From Alphaproteobacteria bacterium (GTDB lineage Bacteria; Pseudomonadota; Alphaproteobacteria; JAAXGF01): a stretch of 22,765 bases of DNA. The stretch lies in assembly GCA_012267605.1 (NCBI GenBank), contig JAAXGF010000094.1, positions 1 through 22,765 on the forward strand, in the 5' to 3' direction. Shown one piece after another: positions 7,598 through 16,183 of this stretch. A program made the position numbers and the translations under genes. Every line of letters begins with the position of its first letter. Position 1 is the stretch's first letter. The notes beneath the pieces are model-generated. The model saw only the letters and a program-made list of their open reading frames with translations, was not told the origin of the DNA and did no database searches.

Positions 7598-8185
7598 TCA
7601 ATTTTTAACATTAGCCGCCGCGTTGCGGATCGCGGTTGATGACCCCCAATGAGAGCGGCAATGCACGAATGTCCATGCTGGGCAAGATCTTGTTGCCATA
7701 TTTGCTTGGCGGCGCGCGCCAATCCTGAATGAGGCAAATCTTCGTGCCGCAATACTCGCTAAGGCAGGGTATACATAGGTCGGGCGCGAAAAAATCGCAA
7801 CGGGAACGAGAGTGAATATACGTTGCCATTTCCGCCAGCGGCAAATCTGTGTGAGATTGTCGGCGCCCATGAGCCAGACGAAAGCCATTGCCGGGAACCG
7901 CTGTTTCAGGGCTCGTAGCGTTTCGAAGGTATATCGGGTGCCAAGAGCTCTTTCCATGTCACTCGGGAAAATGCGAGGGTTTTGGGCAACTGCTCGTGCA
8001 AAGCTCAGGCGATCCTCGTAGGGTGCCATATTGTTGGTTGGTTTCTGCGGGTTTTGCATCGCAACCAGCCACCATACTTCGTCCAGTCGTAACTGCTTCA
8101 GCGCCAATAAGCTGATATGAAGGTGTCCGGAGTGCGCGGGATTGAAGGAACCGCCGAGAAGGCCGACCCGGCGCTTGCGAGTCAT
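7598..8185 (-). CDS. nadD: Nicotinate-nucleotide adenylyltransferase
   Basis: This 195-residue cytoplasmic enzyme joins ATP and nicotinate mononucleotide to make deamido-NAD. The nucleotidyltransferase motif GGSFNPAHSGH spans residues 11-21. FVWLMGADN and RWRKWQRIF in the middle and the closing SSTAIR motif identify NadD. The region just before SSTAIR reads HCRSHWG where relatives usually have a HGRLNP-like string, so the C-terminal part is divergent, but it stays in one frame. It starts at an ATG four bases after the proA stop, so the two are probably co-translated, and it is followed by rsfS. Confidence 0.93.
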   Translation of the reverse strand: MTRKRRVGLLGGSFNPAHSGHLHISLLALKQLRLDEVWWLVAMQNPQKPTNNMAPYEDRLSFARAVAQNPRIFPSDMERALGTRYTFETLRALKQRFPAMAFVWLMGADNLTQICRWRKWQRIFTLVPVAIFSRPTYVYPALASIAARRFASFRIGARRQANMATRSCPAWTFVHCRSHWGSSTAIRNAAANVKN

Positions 8186-8189
8186 AGGA

Positions 8190-9476
8190 TCAGGGACGAA
8201 TTTGGCCGTTTCCGCGAACCACGTATTTATAGCTGGTCAGCTGATCAAGTCCGACTGGGCCTCGGGCGTGTAGCTTACCGGTCGAAATGCCAATTTCTGC
8301 GCCCATGCCAAACTCGCCGCCGTCGGCAAATTGGGTCGAGGCGTTGTGCAAGACAATTGCACTATCTACCGAATCGAGGAATCTCTGAGCAGTTGCATCG
8401 TCGTCGGTAACGATCGAATCAGTATGGTGGGTACCGTGGCGCGTAATATGTGCAATGGCCCCATCGACGCCATCCACCAGTCGAACCGCGACGATTGCAT
8501 CGAGATATTCCGTGTCCCAGTCTGCGTCAGTCGCCGGACGCACACGATTTGAAATAGCCTGGACTTGGGAATTGCCTCGAACCTCGCATCCGGCTTCGAA
8601 GAGAGGATGAAGAATGCCGGGTAAATGAGACTTTGCAATGCGTGAATCGACAAGAATAGTTTCCGCCGCGCCGCAAATGCCCGGCCTTCGCATTTTGGCG
8701 TTGAACACGACGTCTCGGGCCATTTCGAGATCAGCCGCTCCGTCGACGTAAACATGGCAAATCCCTTCGAGGTGGCCGAGAACGGGGATACGGCTCTCAG
8801 CCAAAACCCGCTCAATCAAACCCCGCCCTCCGCGTGGAACAATGAGGTCGACGTCATCGGTCATCGCCAAAAGAATACCCACGGCGCCGCGGTCACGCGT
8901 CGGTACCTGTTGGATGCATCCGCGTGGGAGCCCAGCGTTTGCCAATCCCTGGCTCAGGCATTCGAGAATTGCCGATGACGAACGAAAGCTTTCGCTACCC
9001 CCGCGCAAGATCACGGCGTTGCCGGATTTCAAACAAAGTGCCCCTGCATCAGCGGTAACGTTGGGTCGGGATTCGTAAATGATTCCAATTACCCCAAGCG
9101 GCACACGGATACGTTGGATTCGCAAGCCGTTCGGGCGATTCCACTCGTCGATCAGGACGCCAACGGGATCGGTCAGCTCAACAATTTTTTCCGTCCCTTG
9201 GGCCATAGCCTCGATCCGCTTGTCGTCAAGGACGAGTCGATCGAGCATGGCGCCACTGATGCCGCGAGACTTGGCCTCCGACACGTCTGAGGCATTGGCT
9301 GATTTAATGACCTCCCGGTGGGAACGAATCGACTTCGCTATAGCTGTGAGGGCGGCATTCTTGGCCTCGGTCGTCGCTGTGCCGAGTTCTGCTGCGGCCT
9401 CACGCGCTGCGACGCCCAACGCTGCCATCTCGCGCGCAAGGCCACTCTCATCGAATGATCTCAATGCGGTCATCAT
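8190..9476 (-). CDS. proA: Gamma-glutamyl phosphate reductase
   Basis: This 428-residue NADPH-dependent aldehyde-dehydrogenase-fold enzyme performs the second step of proline synthesis, reducing gamma-glutamyl phosphate to glutamate semialdehyde. The catalytic cysteine is C268 in the RRPGICGAAETIL motif. PLGVIGIIYESRPNVT (126-141) and LRGGSESF (157-164) are family signatures. Length is normal. Two ATG codons stand in tandem at 9476-9471; a GGTAGGGG ribosome binding site touches the first, so the second gives better spacing. It lies 121 bp downstream of proB, which makes its substrate. Confidence 0.97.
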   Translation of the reverse strand: MMTALRSFDESGLAREMAALGVAAREAAAELGTATTEAKNAALTAIAKSIRSHREVIKSANASDVSEAKSRGISGAMLDRLVLDDKRIEAMAQGTEKIVELTDPVGVLIDEWNRPNGLRIQRIRVPLGVIGIIYESRPNVTADAGALCLKSGNAVILRGGSESFRSSSAILECLSQGLANAGLPRGCIQQVPTRDRGAVGILLAMTDDVDLIVPRGGRGLIERVLAESRIPVLGHLEGICHVYVDGAADLEMARDVVFNAKMRRPGICGAAETILVDSRIAKSHLPGILHPLFEAGCEVRGNSQVQAISNRVRPATDADWDTEYLDAIVAVRLVDGVDGAIAHITRHGTHHTDSIVTDDDATAQRFLDSVDSAIVLHNASTQFADGGEFGMGAEIGISTGKLHARGPVGLDQLTSYKYVVRGNGQIRP

Positions 9477-9597
9477 CCCCTACCTATTTAAAACGTGCCT
9501 AAAGTGAACAATCTAGCCGACGATGGACGCTTGAGCCTAGGTAACCATTTTTTGCTTCGTCGCGAGTTTGACTTAGGTTCACAGGCGCAATTTAATC

Positions 9598-10713
9598 TTA
9601 CTTCGACAAAATGACCAAATCGTCACGGTGAATCATTTCCTCTCGTCCACGGTAGCCGAGAATTCGCTCAATTTCACGGCTTTTATACCCAGCAACTAGT
9701 CGCGCATCGGTCGATGAATAGGCACTCAATCCCCGACCGATCTCGAGGCCATCTGGATCCAGAACGCTGACAGCGTCACCACGGTCGAACTCCCCGGTCA
9801 CGTTTACGACCCCCGCAGGCAAAAGACTTTTTCCCACCGCCAGCGCGTGGCTCGCCCCAAGGTCCACGGAGATTGACCCCGATGGCATAAGGTAACCCGC
9901 GATCCAATTCTTGCGCGCTGCACGTGGGCTGCCTCCAGCCAAAAACCAGGTACAGCGTTTGCCTTCACTAATTTTGGCCAAGGGGTTGGTAGGGCGACCG
10001 TCAGCAATAACCATATGACACCCAGCCGCGTTAGCGATTTTTGCCGCTATGAGTTTCGTCACCATGCCCCCAGACGAATCGGTCGCTGTCGTCTTTCCGG
10101 CCATGGCCTCGATCTTCGGCGTTATCTTTCGTACTTCGGGAATAAACTGCGCCTTGGTATCTATACCGGGATCCGCACTGTAAAGGCCATCGATGTCCGA
10201 CAATAGAATCAACAAGTCGGCACTCACCATTTGCGCGACGCGGGCGGCGAGGCGGTCGTTGTCGCCAAAGCGTATTTCAGCGGTGGCCACGGTATCGTTT
10301 TCGTTGATCACAGGAATGGCGCCTACTCGCAAAAGGGTCTCAATGGTTTCACGTGCATTGAGGTAGCGCCGTCGTTCCTCTGTATCACCGAGTGTGAGGA
10401 GGACTTGTGCCACCGGAACGTTGTGGCGTGCCAGCGTTTCTTGATAGGCGTGGGCCAGGCCAATTTGGCCGCACGCCGCCGCCGCTTGTTTTTCCTCGAG
10501 CTTTAACGCCCGGGTCGGCAACTTCAGCCGGCGTCGTCCAACAGCGATGGCACCCGAAGAAACGATAATTGTTTCCTGTCCTCGCGAGCGGCACACCGCG
10601 ACATCGTCTGCCAAGGCGTCAAGCCATTTTCGATCGAGGTTTTCTCCTGCCTCGCGCGCTAACAGCGCGGAGCCTATTTTTACTACGATTCGCCGAGCAT
10701 TCTCCAAAGCCAT
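9598..10713 (-). CDS. proB: Glutamate 5-kinase
   Basis: This 371-residue enzyme phosphorylates glutamate with ATP, the first and feedback-inhibited step of proline synthesis. The amino-acid kinase domain (about 1-260) shows RRIVVKIGSALL, IVSSGAIAVG, INENDTVA, GDNDRLAA and LLSDIDGLYSADP. A C-terminal PUA domain (about 275-360) is present, as in E. coli. I chose the ATG at 10713-10711, sixteen bases after the obgE stop and matching the family N-terminus. A longer frame reaches 10767 but would overlap the obgE end and add 18 unconserved residues. The ATP-binding segment reads TDSSGGMVTK, slightly off the more usual GTGGMxTK form. Confidence 0.96.
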   Translation of the reverse strand: MALENARRIVVKIGSALLAREAGENLDRKWLDALADDVAVCRSRGQETIIVSSGAIAVGRRRLKLPTRALKLEEKQAAAACGQIGLAHAYQETLARHNVPVAQVLLTLGDTEERRRYLNARETIETLLRVGAIPVINENDTVATAEIRFGDNDRLAARVAQMVSADLLILLSDIDGLYSADPGIDTKAQFIPEVRKITPKIEAMAGKTTATDSSGGMVTKLIAAKIANAAGCHMVIADGRPTNPLAKISEGKRCTWFLAGGSPRAARKNWIAGYLMPSGSISVDLGASHALAVGKSLLPAGVVNVTGEFDRGDAVSVLDPDGLEIGRGLSAYSSTDARLVAGYKSREIERILGYRGREEMIHRDDLVILSK

Positions 10714-10729
10714 GGTGTGCGCTTCTCTA

Positions 10730-11764
10730 TTACCCCGTGGATATCGTTGAGGCGCCGTCCGAAACAATGAGGGCGAACAATTCCTTAATTGCCGATTCCA
10801 CCCCCATGCCAGTGATTGCGGAAAGACTAATTACCCGGACATCGTCTTTGGCGAGGCTGCGTTTACTTTCGCGAATCGCCTCTGGCGACAAGGCATCGCA
10901 TTTATTAAGTCCGACTAGGAAAGGTTTCTCTGCCAAGCCGTGTCCATATTTTTTGATTTCCAGCCGTACTGTCCGGTAATCTGCCCTGACATCAACGGTC
11001 GTACCATCCAATAAATGAAACAAACAAGCGCAACGTTCGACATGACCCAGAAATCGATCACCCAAACCATGGCCGTTGTGGGCACCTTCGATAAGTCCAG
11101 GAATGTCGGCAGCGACGAACGCGTCATCGCCCGAGTAGACCATTCCGAGTTGAGGGCTAAGGGTCGTAAAAGGGTAATCGGCGATTTTTGGATGGGCACG
11201 GGAGACGGCGGCCAGGAAGGTGGATTTTCCAGCGTTGGGCAGGCCGATCAATCCAACGTCTGCAATGAGCTTGAGGCGCAACCACAACCAGGCCTGTGTG
11301 CCCGCGCCACCGGGCTGTGATTGCCGCGGTGCCTGGTTAGTCGAAGACTTAAATCGCATGTTGCCCTTACCGCCACGACCGCCGCGAGCAAGAATAGCTT
11401 CTTGACCGGGACGTATGAGATCAGCCAGCAATATGCTATCTCCGTCGCCGGTGTTTTCGTCTGGATTTTCGACTATGACCTGCGTGCCCCTTGGGACTTC
11501 AACGAGTACGTCTTTTCCCGAAGCGCCGGTTCGCTGGCGACCAGAGCCCGGCTTACCGTTGCCAGCACGAAAATGCTGCTTATAGCGAAAATCAATAAGG
11601 GTGTTGAGACCGTCAACGCATCGCGCCACGACATTGCCGCCGTCGCCGCCGTCTCCCCCGTCGGGGCCACCGAACTCAATAAATTTTTTGTGCCGAAAGC
11701 TAACGCAACCGTCGCCGCCGTTGCCCGCGCGTACATGGATTTTCGCTTGATCTAGAAACTTCAT
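10730..11764 (-). CDS. obgE: GTPase ObgE/CgtA
   Basis: This 344-residue GTPase acts in 50S subunit maturation and stress signalling. The glycine-rich Obg domain spans about 1-158, with Gly-Gly-Asp repeats near residues 32-43. The G domain carries the P-loop GLPNAGKS (174-181), DIPGLIEG (220-227) and the NKCD guanine-specificity motif. There is no long C-terminal extension. It starts at ATG 11764-11762. It lies downstream of rplU-rpmA, the classic arrangement that links two 50S proteins with a 50S assembly factor, and it precedes proB by 16 bp. Confidence 0.97.
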   Translation of the reverse strand: MKFLDQAKIHVRAGNGGDGCVSFRHKKFIEFGGPDGGDGGDGGNVVARCVDGLNTLIDFRYKQHFRAGNGKPGSGRQRTGASGKDVLVEVPRGTQVIVENPDENTGDGDSILLADLIRPGQEAILARGGRGGKGNMRFKSSTNQAPRQSQPGGAGTQAWLWLRLKLIADVGLIGLPNAGKSTFLAAVSRAHPKIADYPFTTLSPQLGMVYSGDDAFVAADIPGLIEGAHNGHGLGDRFLGHVERCACLFHLLDGTTVDVRADYRTVRLEIKKYGHGLAEKPFLVGLNKCDALSPEAIRESKRSLAKDDVRVISLSAITGMGVESAIKELFALIVSDGASTISTG

Positions 11765-11816
11765 GGGCCTGTCCGAAGCTCAGTGTCATCGCTGCCCAAT
11801 GCGGGGGTGGTGGAAC

Positions 11817-11846
11817 GACATAAAATCCTGTGGGAGCAACAGTCAA
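11817..11846 (-). promoter_or_regulatory. Possible promoter upstream of obgE
   Basis: Within the 198-bp gap between rpmA and obgE the minus strand carries TTGACT (11846-11841), then 18 bases, then TATGTC (11822-11817). The -35 is good and the -10 weak. It would give obgE-proB expression partly independent of the ribosomal genes. Confidence 0.35.
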
Positions 11847-11962
11847 GCGTCCGGAGCGAAACGGCACCTAATCCAAGAGTCGCAGTTTACCGTTTCCCAA
11901 TTTTTCATCCCATCTATGGGAGATAACTGAGGATAGAGCTCCGATGTCTTGGACCACTGTCC

Positions 11963-12217
11963 TCATTCAGACGGACGCACTGAAATTACTCGGCGACCGC
12001 CGATGGTCCCAAATGCCACTGTGCCGTCGCTCTTGGCGAATAGGGTGTGGTCTCGTCCCATTCCCACATTGTCGCCTGGATAGAACTTGGTTCCGCGCTG
12101 GCGGATTATGATGTTTCCAGCCACCACAGCTTGGCCGCCAAATTTCTTGACACCTAGTCGCCGTCCGATCGTGTCGCGTCCATTCCGCGAACTTCCGCCA
12201 GCCTTTTTGTGCGCCAT
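11963..12217 (-). CDS. rpmA: 50S ribosomal protein L27
   Basis: This 84-residue protein of the 50S subunit lies near the peptidyl-transferase centre. It begins MAHKKAGGSSRNGRD and continues GRRLGVKKFGGQ, both diagnostic, followed by GNIIIRQRGTKF. There is no N-terminal extension of the kind cleaved in Firmicutes. Its ATG shares one base with the rplU stop (TAATG), which implies translational coupling with L21, its usual partner. Confidence 0.98.
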   Translation of the reverse strand: MAHKKAGGSSRNGRDTIGRRLGVKKFGGQAVVAGNIIIRQRGTKFYPGDNVGMGRDHTLFAKSDGTVAFGTIGGRRVISVRPSE

Positions 12218-12861
12218 TAATCGTTCTCCTCTTTATCCTTGGCCTTTTTAGTGCGAGCCGTCTTCGGTTTCGCCGGCTTGTCCCCGCCCACTGGCTTCTT
12301 CTTGGCTTTTGGCGCCGCTTTTTTGGCAACTTTCTTTTTTCCGCCGCCGTTGTCTTTGACATCGTCCGCCTTCGATGCGGCTTTTTTTACCGTACTGACC
12401 TTCTTCGTGGCCTTGTCGGGCGTTACTTTGGCAACGGAAGGTTTCTTTGCGGTGGTTTTTCCCTCAGATGGCGTTTCCTTTTTCCCTTCGTCGGCCTTTT
12501 TCACCTGTTGGGGTTGCTTTTCGACTTGCACTTTTCGTGGTACCGCCCCAGAGGCGCCAATTTCAGTGATGCGCAACACAGTTAACGCCTGTCTGTGTCC
12601 CTTCGTTCGCCGATGGTTCTTGCGTCGTCTCTTTTTGAAGACTGTAATCTTTGGCGCTCGAATTTGATCGATAACCTGTGCGGTGACACGTGCGCCTTCG
12701 ATCAATGGAGTGCCAACCGTTGTACTCGTGCCATCACCGAGCATGAGAACCTCATCGAGATCAACTTCGTTGCCGACCTCGGCAGAGACCCGTTCCACCC
12801 GGACGACATCCTTTTGGGCCACCCGGTATTGTTTGCCACCAGTGCGTATTACGGCATACAT
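12217..12861 (-). CDS. rplU: 50S ribosomal protein L21 with long Lys/Ala-rich tail
   Basis: Residues 1 to about 103 are a normal L21: MYAVIRTGGKQYRV at the start, an FKKRRRKNHRRTKGHRQ rRNA-binding block at about 75-91, then LTVLRITEI. Standard L21 ends near here, but this protein continues for about 110 residues rich in Lys, Ala, Pro and Thr, resembling histone H1-like tails, to 214 residues in total. The tail is encoded in the same frame right up to the rpmA start, so it is not a readthrough artefact. I chose the ATG at 12861; a longer frame to 12981 has no L21 similarity and runs through the promoter at 12920-12947. Confidence 0.96.
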   Translation of the reverse strand: MYAVIRTGGKQYRVAQKDVVRVERVSAEVGNEVDLDEVLMLGDGTSTTVGTPLIEGARVTAQVIDQIRAPKITVFKKRRRKNHRRTKGHRQALTVLRITEIGASGAVPRKVQVEKQPQQVKKADEGKKETPSEGKTTAKKPSVAKVTPDKATKKVSTVKKAASKADDVKDNGGGKKKVAKKAAPKAKKKPVGGDKPAKPKTARTKKAKDKEEND

Positions 12862-12919
12862 GATAAATATTTCGCGTAAAACTAAGGTTTCGCAGCAAAT
12901 TGCCAGCCAGTGTGGCGCG

Positions 12920-12947
12920 AATATACCCAAGCCGGCGATTGTGTCAA
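12920..12947 (-). promoter_or_regulatory. Strong sigma70-type promoter of rplU-rpmA
   Basis: On the minus strand a perfect TTGACA (12947-12942) is separated by 16 bases from TATATT (12925-12920). It faces rplU with a leader of about 50 nt. A promoter this close to consensus fits a ribosomal protein operon and also supports the rplU start at 12861 rather than further upstream. Confidence 0.75.
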
Positions 12948-13082
12948 CGAACTGCACCGGTATCCCTGGAACCCAATGCATTTTCGGGTATTTTCTGATA
13001 TTTTGTCACTTGGGTAACTAACCCCAATCGGTGTTGCCGAAAACGTGGGTCGATTGAATGAATTTGGTGTGGGAGTGATTCA

Positions 13083-13658
13083 ATGTGCAGGTGTCTGCGG
13101 TCCTTTGCACTGGTCGGTGGGTTTACGCTGCTATCTGTGGTCGGATTGATGATGGGGCCGTCGGCCAAGGGTGGTACGGAATCCGCCCATGACTTCACCT
13201 TCGAATCCATTGACGGTGAACCTTTGCCAATGTCGCGGTTCGCCGGCCAACCGGTGCTTGTGGTAAATACGGCTTCGATGTGCGGATTTACCCCGCAGTA
13301 TGAGGGATTTCAGACACTTTGGCAGCGTTACCGTGATCGCGGACTTGTTCTCGTCGGCGTTCCATCAAACGATTTCGGTGGTCAGGAGCCCGGCAGCGAG
13401 CGCGAAATCAAGAAGTTCTGTGAAGTCAATTTCAACGTCGATTTTCCCTTGACGGCGAAGCAAACGGTGATCGGCCCCGAAGCACACCCTCTGTTCCAGT
13501 GGTTTGTCGAGACAAAGGGTGAGGGGGTGGCGCCGAGATGGAATTTTCACAAGTATCTCGTTGCCCCTGATGGTTCGTTGGCCGACACATGGCCATCAAG
13601 GGTGACACCGTTATCCGACGAAGTCACTCAGGCTATCGAAGCCACGCTCAATCACTAG
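13083..13658 (+). CDS. Exported glutathione peroxidase-family peroxidase
   Basis: This 191-residue protein has a hydrophobic N-terminal signal (about 6-30) followed by a thioredoxin-fold Gpx domain. The peroxidatic cysteine is C67 in VNTASMCGFTPQY. Other active-site motifs are SNDFGGQEPG (Q101) and RWNFHKYLV (Trp and Asn). A second cysteine, C113 in KKFCEVNF, matches the resolving cysteine of thioredoxin-dependent, plant-type Gpx proteins, so it probably reduces lipid or organic hydroperoxides using a thiol protein rather than glutathione. The signal suggests a periplasmic location. A GGGAG ribosome binding site lies seven bases before the ATG. It is the only plus-strand gene in the left 17 kb, and its end overlaps the end of the convergent lysS by 11 bp. 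Confidence 0.92.
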   Translation: MCRCLRSFALVGGFTLLSVVGLMMGPSAKGGTESAHDFTFESIDGEPLPMSRFAGQPVLVVNTASMCGFTPQYEGFQTLWQRYRDRGLVLVGVPSNDFGGQEPGSEREIKKFCEVNFNVDFPLTAKQTVIGPEAHPLFQWFVETKGEGVAPRWNFHKYLVAPDGSLADTWPSRVTPLSDEVTQAIEATLNH

Positions 13659-15249
13659 TTTCAGTTGGCTGACAGTCGAGCGCGCCGACGCCGAGGGTGC
13701 CGTCGAGGGCTTGACTTATCAGCGACACAGTTTCGTCGCGACCGTAAAGTGCGATGAAGGAACCCATGCGCGGACCTTGGCTTTGCCCCAGGAGCGTTTC
13801 GTAAAGGGTGCGGAACCAAGCGCGTAAATTCTCAAATGGGTGGCGTTTTCCAACCTCGTAGACTTGGCTTTGAATGTCTTCTGCAGAGGTGCCCACCGAT
13901 AGCGATTCGAGGGTTGTCTGCAAATCCAAGAGTGCTGCACGTTCTATTTCGCTGGGAGGCCGATATTTTTTCCTCGGCTTGACGAAATCTTGATAGTAGG
14001 CGACAGCATTTTCCGCGAGCCGATCCAGCATCAGTGCCGTGGCAGGTGTCGCCGCAGCGACGTACCGGGTTATGAAGCCCCATAAGACATCTTTGTCCTC
14101 AGCGTTACATGCGCTCGCCAAGTTGAGCAGAATTGAGAAACTCAGTGGCTGGCTCGAAACAGGCGGTTGGCCACTGTGAATATGCCAGACGGGGTTCTCC
14201 TGAATTTCGTCCGAGGTTTCCCCTGGGGCGCGTTCGAGATGAGCGGCGTAGTCATCGACCATTCGCGGAATGACATCGAAGTAAAGGCGTTTGGCCTTCC
14301 GCGGCGATTGATACATGAACAGCGACAGGCTTTCTGGAGAGCCGTAACGCAACCATTCGTCGATGGTGAGACCATTGCCGCGAGATTTCGATATCTTTTC
14401 ACCGTTCTCGTCAAGAAACAGTTCGTAATGAAAACCCTCCGGTGGTACGCCACCGAGAATACGACATATCTGGCTTGACAGCTTGACCGAGTCGATGAGG
14501 TCCTTCCCCGACATTTCATAGTCAACGTCTAGCGCCACCCACCGCATGGCCCAATCAGTTTTCCAACCAAGTTTGCAGTGTCCGCCGGTGACCGGCAATT
14601 CCGTTAACTCATCGTCCTCATCTCGGAAAACGACGCGTCCCTTGTCCCGATCTATTTTGCTCATCGGTACCTGCAATACCCTTCCGGTTTTGGGGCTGAT
14701 GGGCAAGATTGGGCTGTAAGAAGCACGTCGCTCGCGCCCAAGCGGCGGCAACATCAACGCCATGATTTCATCGTATTTTTCGAGCACCGCCCGCAATACC
14801 TCGTCGAACACACCCGATCGGTAGCAGTTTGTCGCGCTCTTGAATTCGTAGTCAAACTCGAAACGATCGAGAAATCTTCGAAGTCGAGCGTTGTTATGTT
14901 CGCCGAAGCTCGCGTACTTATCGTCAGGATCAGGAACGCTGGTCAGCGGTTTTCCCAAATGAGATCGTAGGCTCTCTGGGTTGGCGACGTTGTCCGGAAC
15001 ACCGCGCAAGCCGTCCATGTCATCGGAGAAGGCGAAGAGCTTGGTCGGTATGTCGCAGAGTTTGGTGAAAGCGTGCCGTACCATGCTGGTTCGCGCCACC
15101 TCGCCGAAAGTGCCAATATGCGGCAGACCCGATGGACCGTACCCGGTTTCGAACAAGACGTAGCCCTTCCTCGGCGCCGACTTTTCGACCCGGTCGATTA
15201 ATTTTTGTGCTTCGACAAACGGCCAAGCGGTCACGGAAAAGTTTCCCAT
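13648..15249 (-). CDS. lysS: Class I lysyl-tRNA synthetase
   Basis: This enzyme charges tRNA-Lys with lysine. It is the class I form (often named lysK), which is typical of alphaproteobacteria and archaea and unrelated in fold to the class II E. coli enzyme. The signature PHIGTFGE (HIGH motif, residues 44-47 from the chosen start) and KISKSRGNG (KMSKS motif, mid-protein) are clear, as are YVLFETGYGPSGL and the TAWPFVEAQ opening. The ATG at 15249 gives 533 residues and fits the family N-terminus. A TTG at 15282 would add 11 residues; neither has a clear ribosome binding site. It follows the YmdB-type gene on the same strand by about 60 bp. Confidence 0.95.
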   Translation of the reverse strand: MGNFSVTAWPFVEAQKLIDRVEKSAPRKGYVLFETGYGPSGLPHIGTFGEVARTSMVRHAFTKLCDIPTKLFAFSDDMDGLRGVPDNVANPESLRSHLGKPLTSVPDPDDKYASFGEHNNARLRRFLDRFEFDYEFKSATNCYRSGVFDEVLRAVLEKYDEIMALMLPPLGRERRASYSPILPISPKTGRVLQVPMSKIDRDKGRVVFRDEDDELTELPVTGGHCKLGWKTDWAMRWVALDVDYEMSGKDLIDSVKLSSQICRILGGVPPEGFHYELFLDENGEKISKSRGNGLTIDEWLRYGSPESLSLFMYQSPRKAKRLYFDVIPRMVDDYAAHLERAPGETSDEIQENPVWHIHSGQPPVSSQPLSFSILLNLASACNAEDKDVLWGFITRYVAAATPATALMLDRLAENAVAYYQDFVKPRKKYRPPSEIERAALLDLQTTLESLSVGTSAEDIQSQVYEVGKRHPFENLRAWFRTLYETLLGQSQGPRMGSFIALYGRDETVSLISQALDGTLGVGALDCQPTETSD

Positions 15250-15312
15250 CCGGCGAAAAATTGGAACGGAACGCTGATCCAATCATAACCCATCAGCGCG
15301 GATTTTGGCCGG

Positions 15313-16140
15313 TCAGGATGGGTGGTTCTGAAAAGGCCAAGTTTCTTTAAGGCGTCCTCCGATGCGGAGGGGAGCGACAAATCGTGCTAGGCCGCTGGAA
15401 TCGTCCGTCTCTGCGTAAACCCCGCAGATCGTGGCTGGCCCCATCGACGGAGAAATTTTTCCCATGGGCATTTTTCGGGTAAATCGTTCGATGGCGGGCT
15501 TTTTTTCCAAACCAATGACTGAATCGTAGTCGCCGCACATACCAGCATCTGACTGGTAGGCGGTTCCACCCGCCAGCACATGCGCGTCTGCAGTGGGTAT
15601 GTGTGTATGGCTTCCTACCACCATGGAGGCGCGTCCATCGGCGACATGCGCCAACGCCATTTTTTCGCTTGTCGCCTCACCGTGGACGTCGATGATGGCC
15701 GCGTCCACTGTACCGCCGAGCGGATACTTCGCCAACTCAGACTGGACACAAGCGAACGGATCATCGAGCGCATCCATGAACAGTCGGGTCATGACGTGTA
15801 GGACCAACACCTTTTTGCCGAGGTCGGTTTCGAATACGCCAATCCCCCGACCCGGGGTTCCTGGAGGAAAGTTCTGTGGCCGCAGTAGCCGTCGATCCTT
15901 GGAAATATACGGAATAATTTCGCGCTGCCCCCAAACATGGTTGCCCGTCGTAATCACGTCGGTGCCAGCCGCGTGAAGTTGCTGGCAGATTTTCTCAGTT
16001 ATGCCGAATCCTCCGGCGGCGTTCTCGCCATTCACAACGACGAAATCCAAGGATAACCGTTTACGCAGATTCGGCAGGTCGCGGCAGACAGCCTCGCGCC
16101 CAGAACGCCCCATCACATCGCCAAGGAAAAGAATTTTCAT
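15313..16140 (-). CDS. YmdB-family metallophosphoesterase (TIGR00282 type)
   Basis: This 275-residue calcineurin-like phosphoesterase has a complete set of metal-site motifs: FLGDVMGRSGR (D8), VVNGENAAGG, TTGNHVWGQ, DVHGEATSEK and GSHTHIPTAD. The B. subtilis relative YmdB hydrolyses 2',3'- and 3',5'-cyclic nucleotides and affects biofilm and motility decisions; the role in alphaproteobacteria is not established. The gene starts at an ATG 43 bp after the stop of the cyclo-ligase gene, and this pairing downstream of zapA is common in the class. Confidence 0.92.
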   Translation of the reverse strand: MKILFLGDVMGRSGREAVCRDLPNLRKRLSLDFVVVNGENAAGGFGITEKICQQLHAAGTDVITTGNHVWGQREIIPYISKDRRLLRPQNFPPGTPGRGIGVFETDLGKKVLVLHVMTRLFMDALDDPFACVQSELAKYPLGGTVDAAIIDVHGEATSEKMALAHVADGRASMVVGSHTHIPTADAHVLAGGTAYQSDAGMCGDYDSVIGLEKKPAIERFTRKMPMGKISPSMGPATICGVYAETDDSSGLARFVAPLRIGGRLKETWPFQNHPS

Positions 16141-16183
16141 AGGGGAGGGGGCAGTCGGGAACTGGTCGCACTTATCAGTGATG

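Noticed and set aside
7598..7844. Possible frameshift in the C-terminal part of nadD, where three minus-strand frames are open
   Set aside because: The main frame retains the expected order through RRFASFRIGARR, CPAWTF and SSTAIR to a normal stop, so no shift is needed.
11908..11921. Palindrome TCCCATCTATGGGA between rpmA and obgE as a terminator
   Set aside because: On the minus strand it is followed by A-rich sequence rather than a T-run, so it does not fit an intrinsic terminator.
12239..12667. Plus-strand 142-codon hydrophobic ORF antisense to rplU
   Set aside because: It is the mirror of the Lys/Ala-rich L21 tail (Lys codons read as Phe/Leu on the other strand) and has no start signal.
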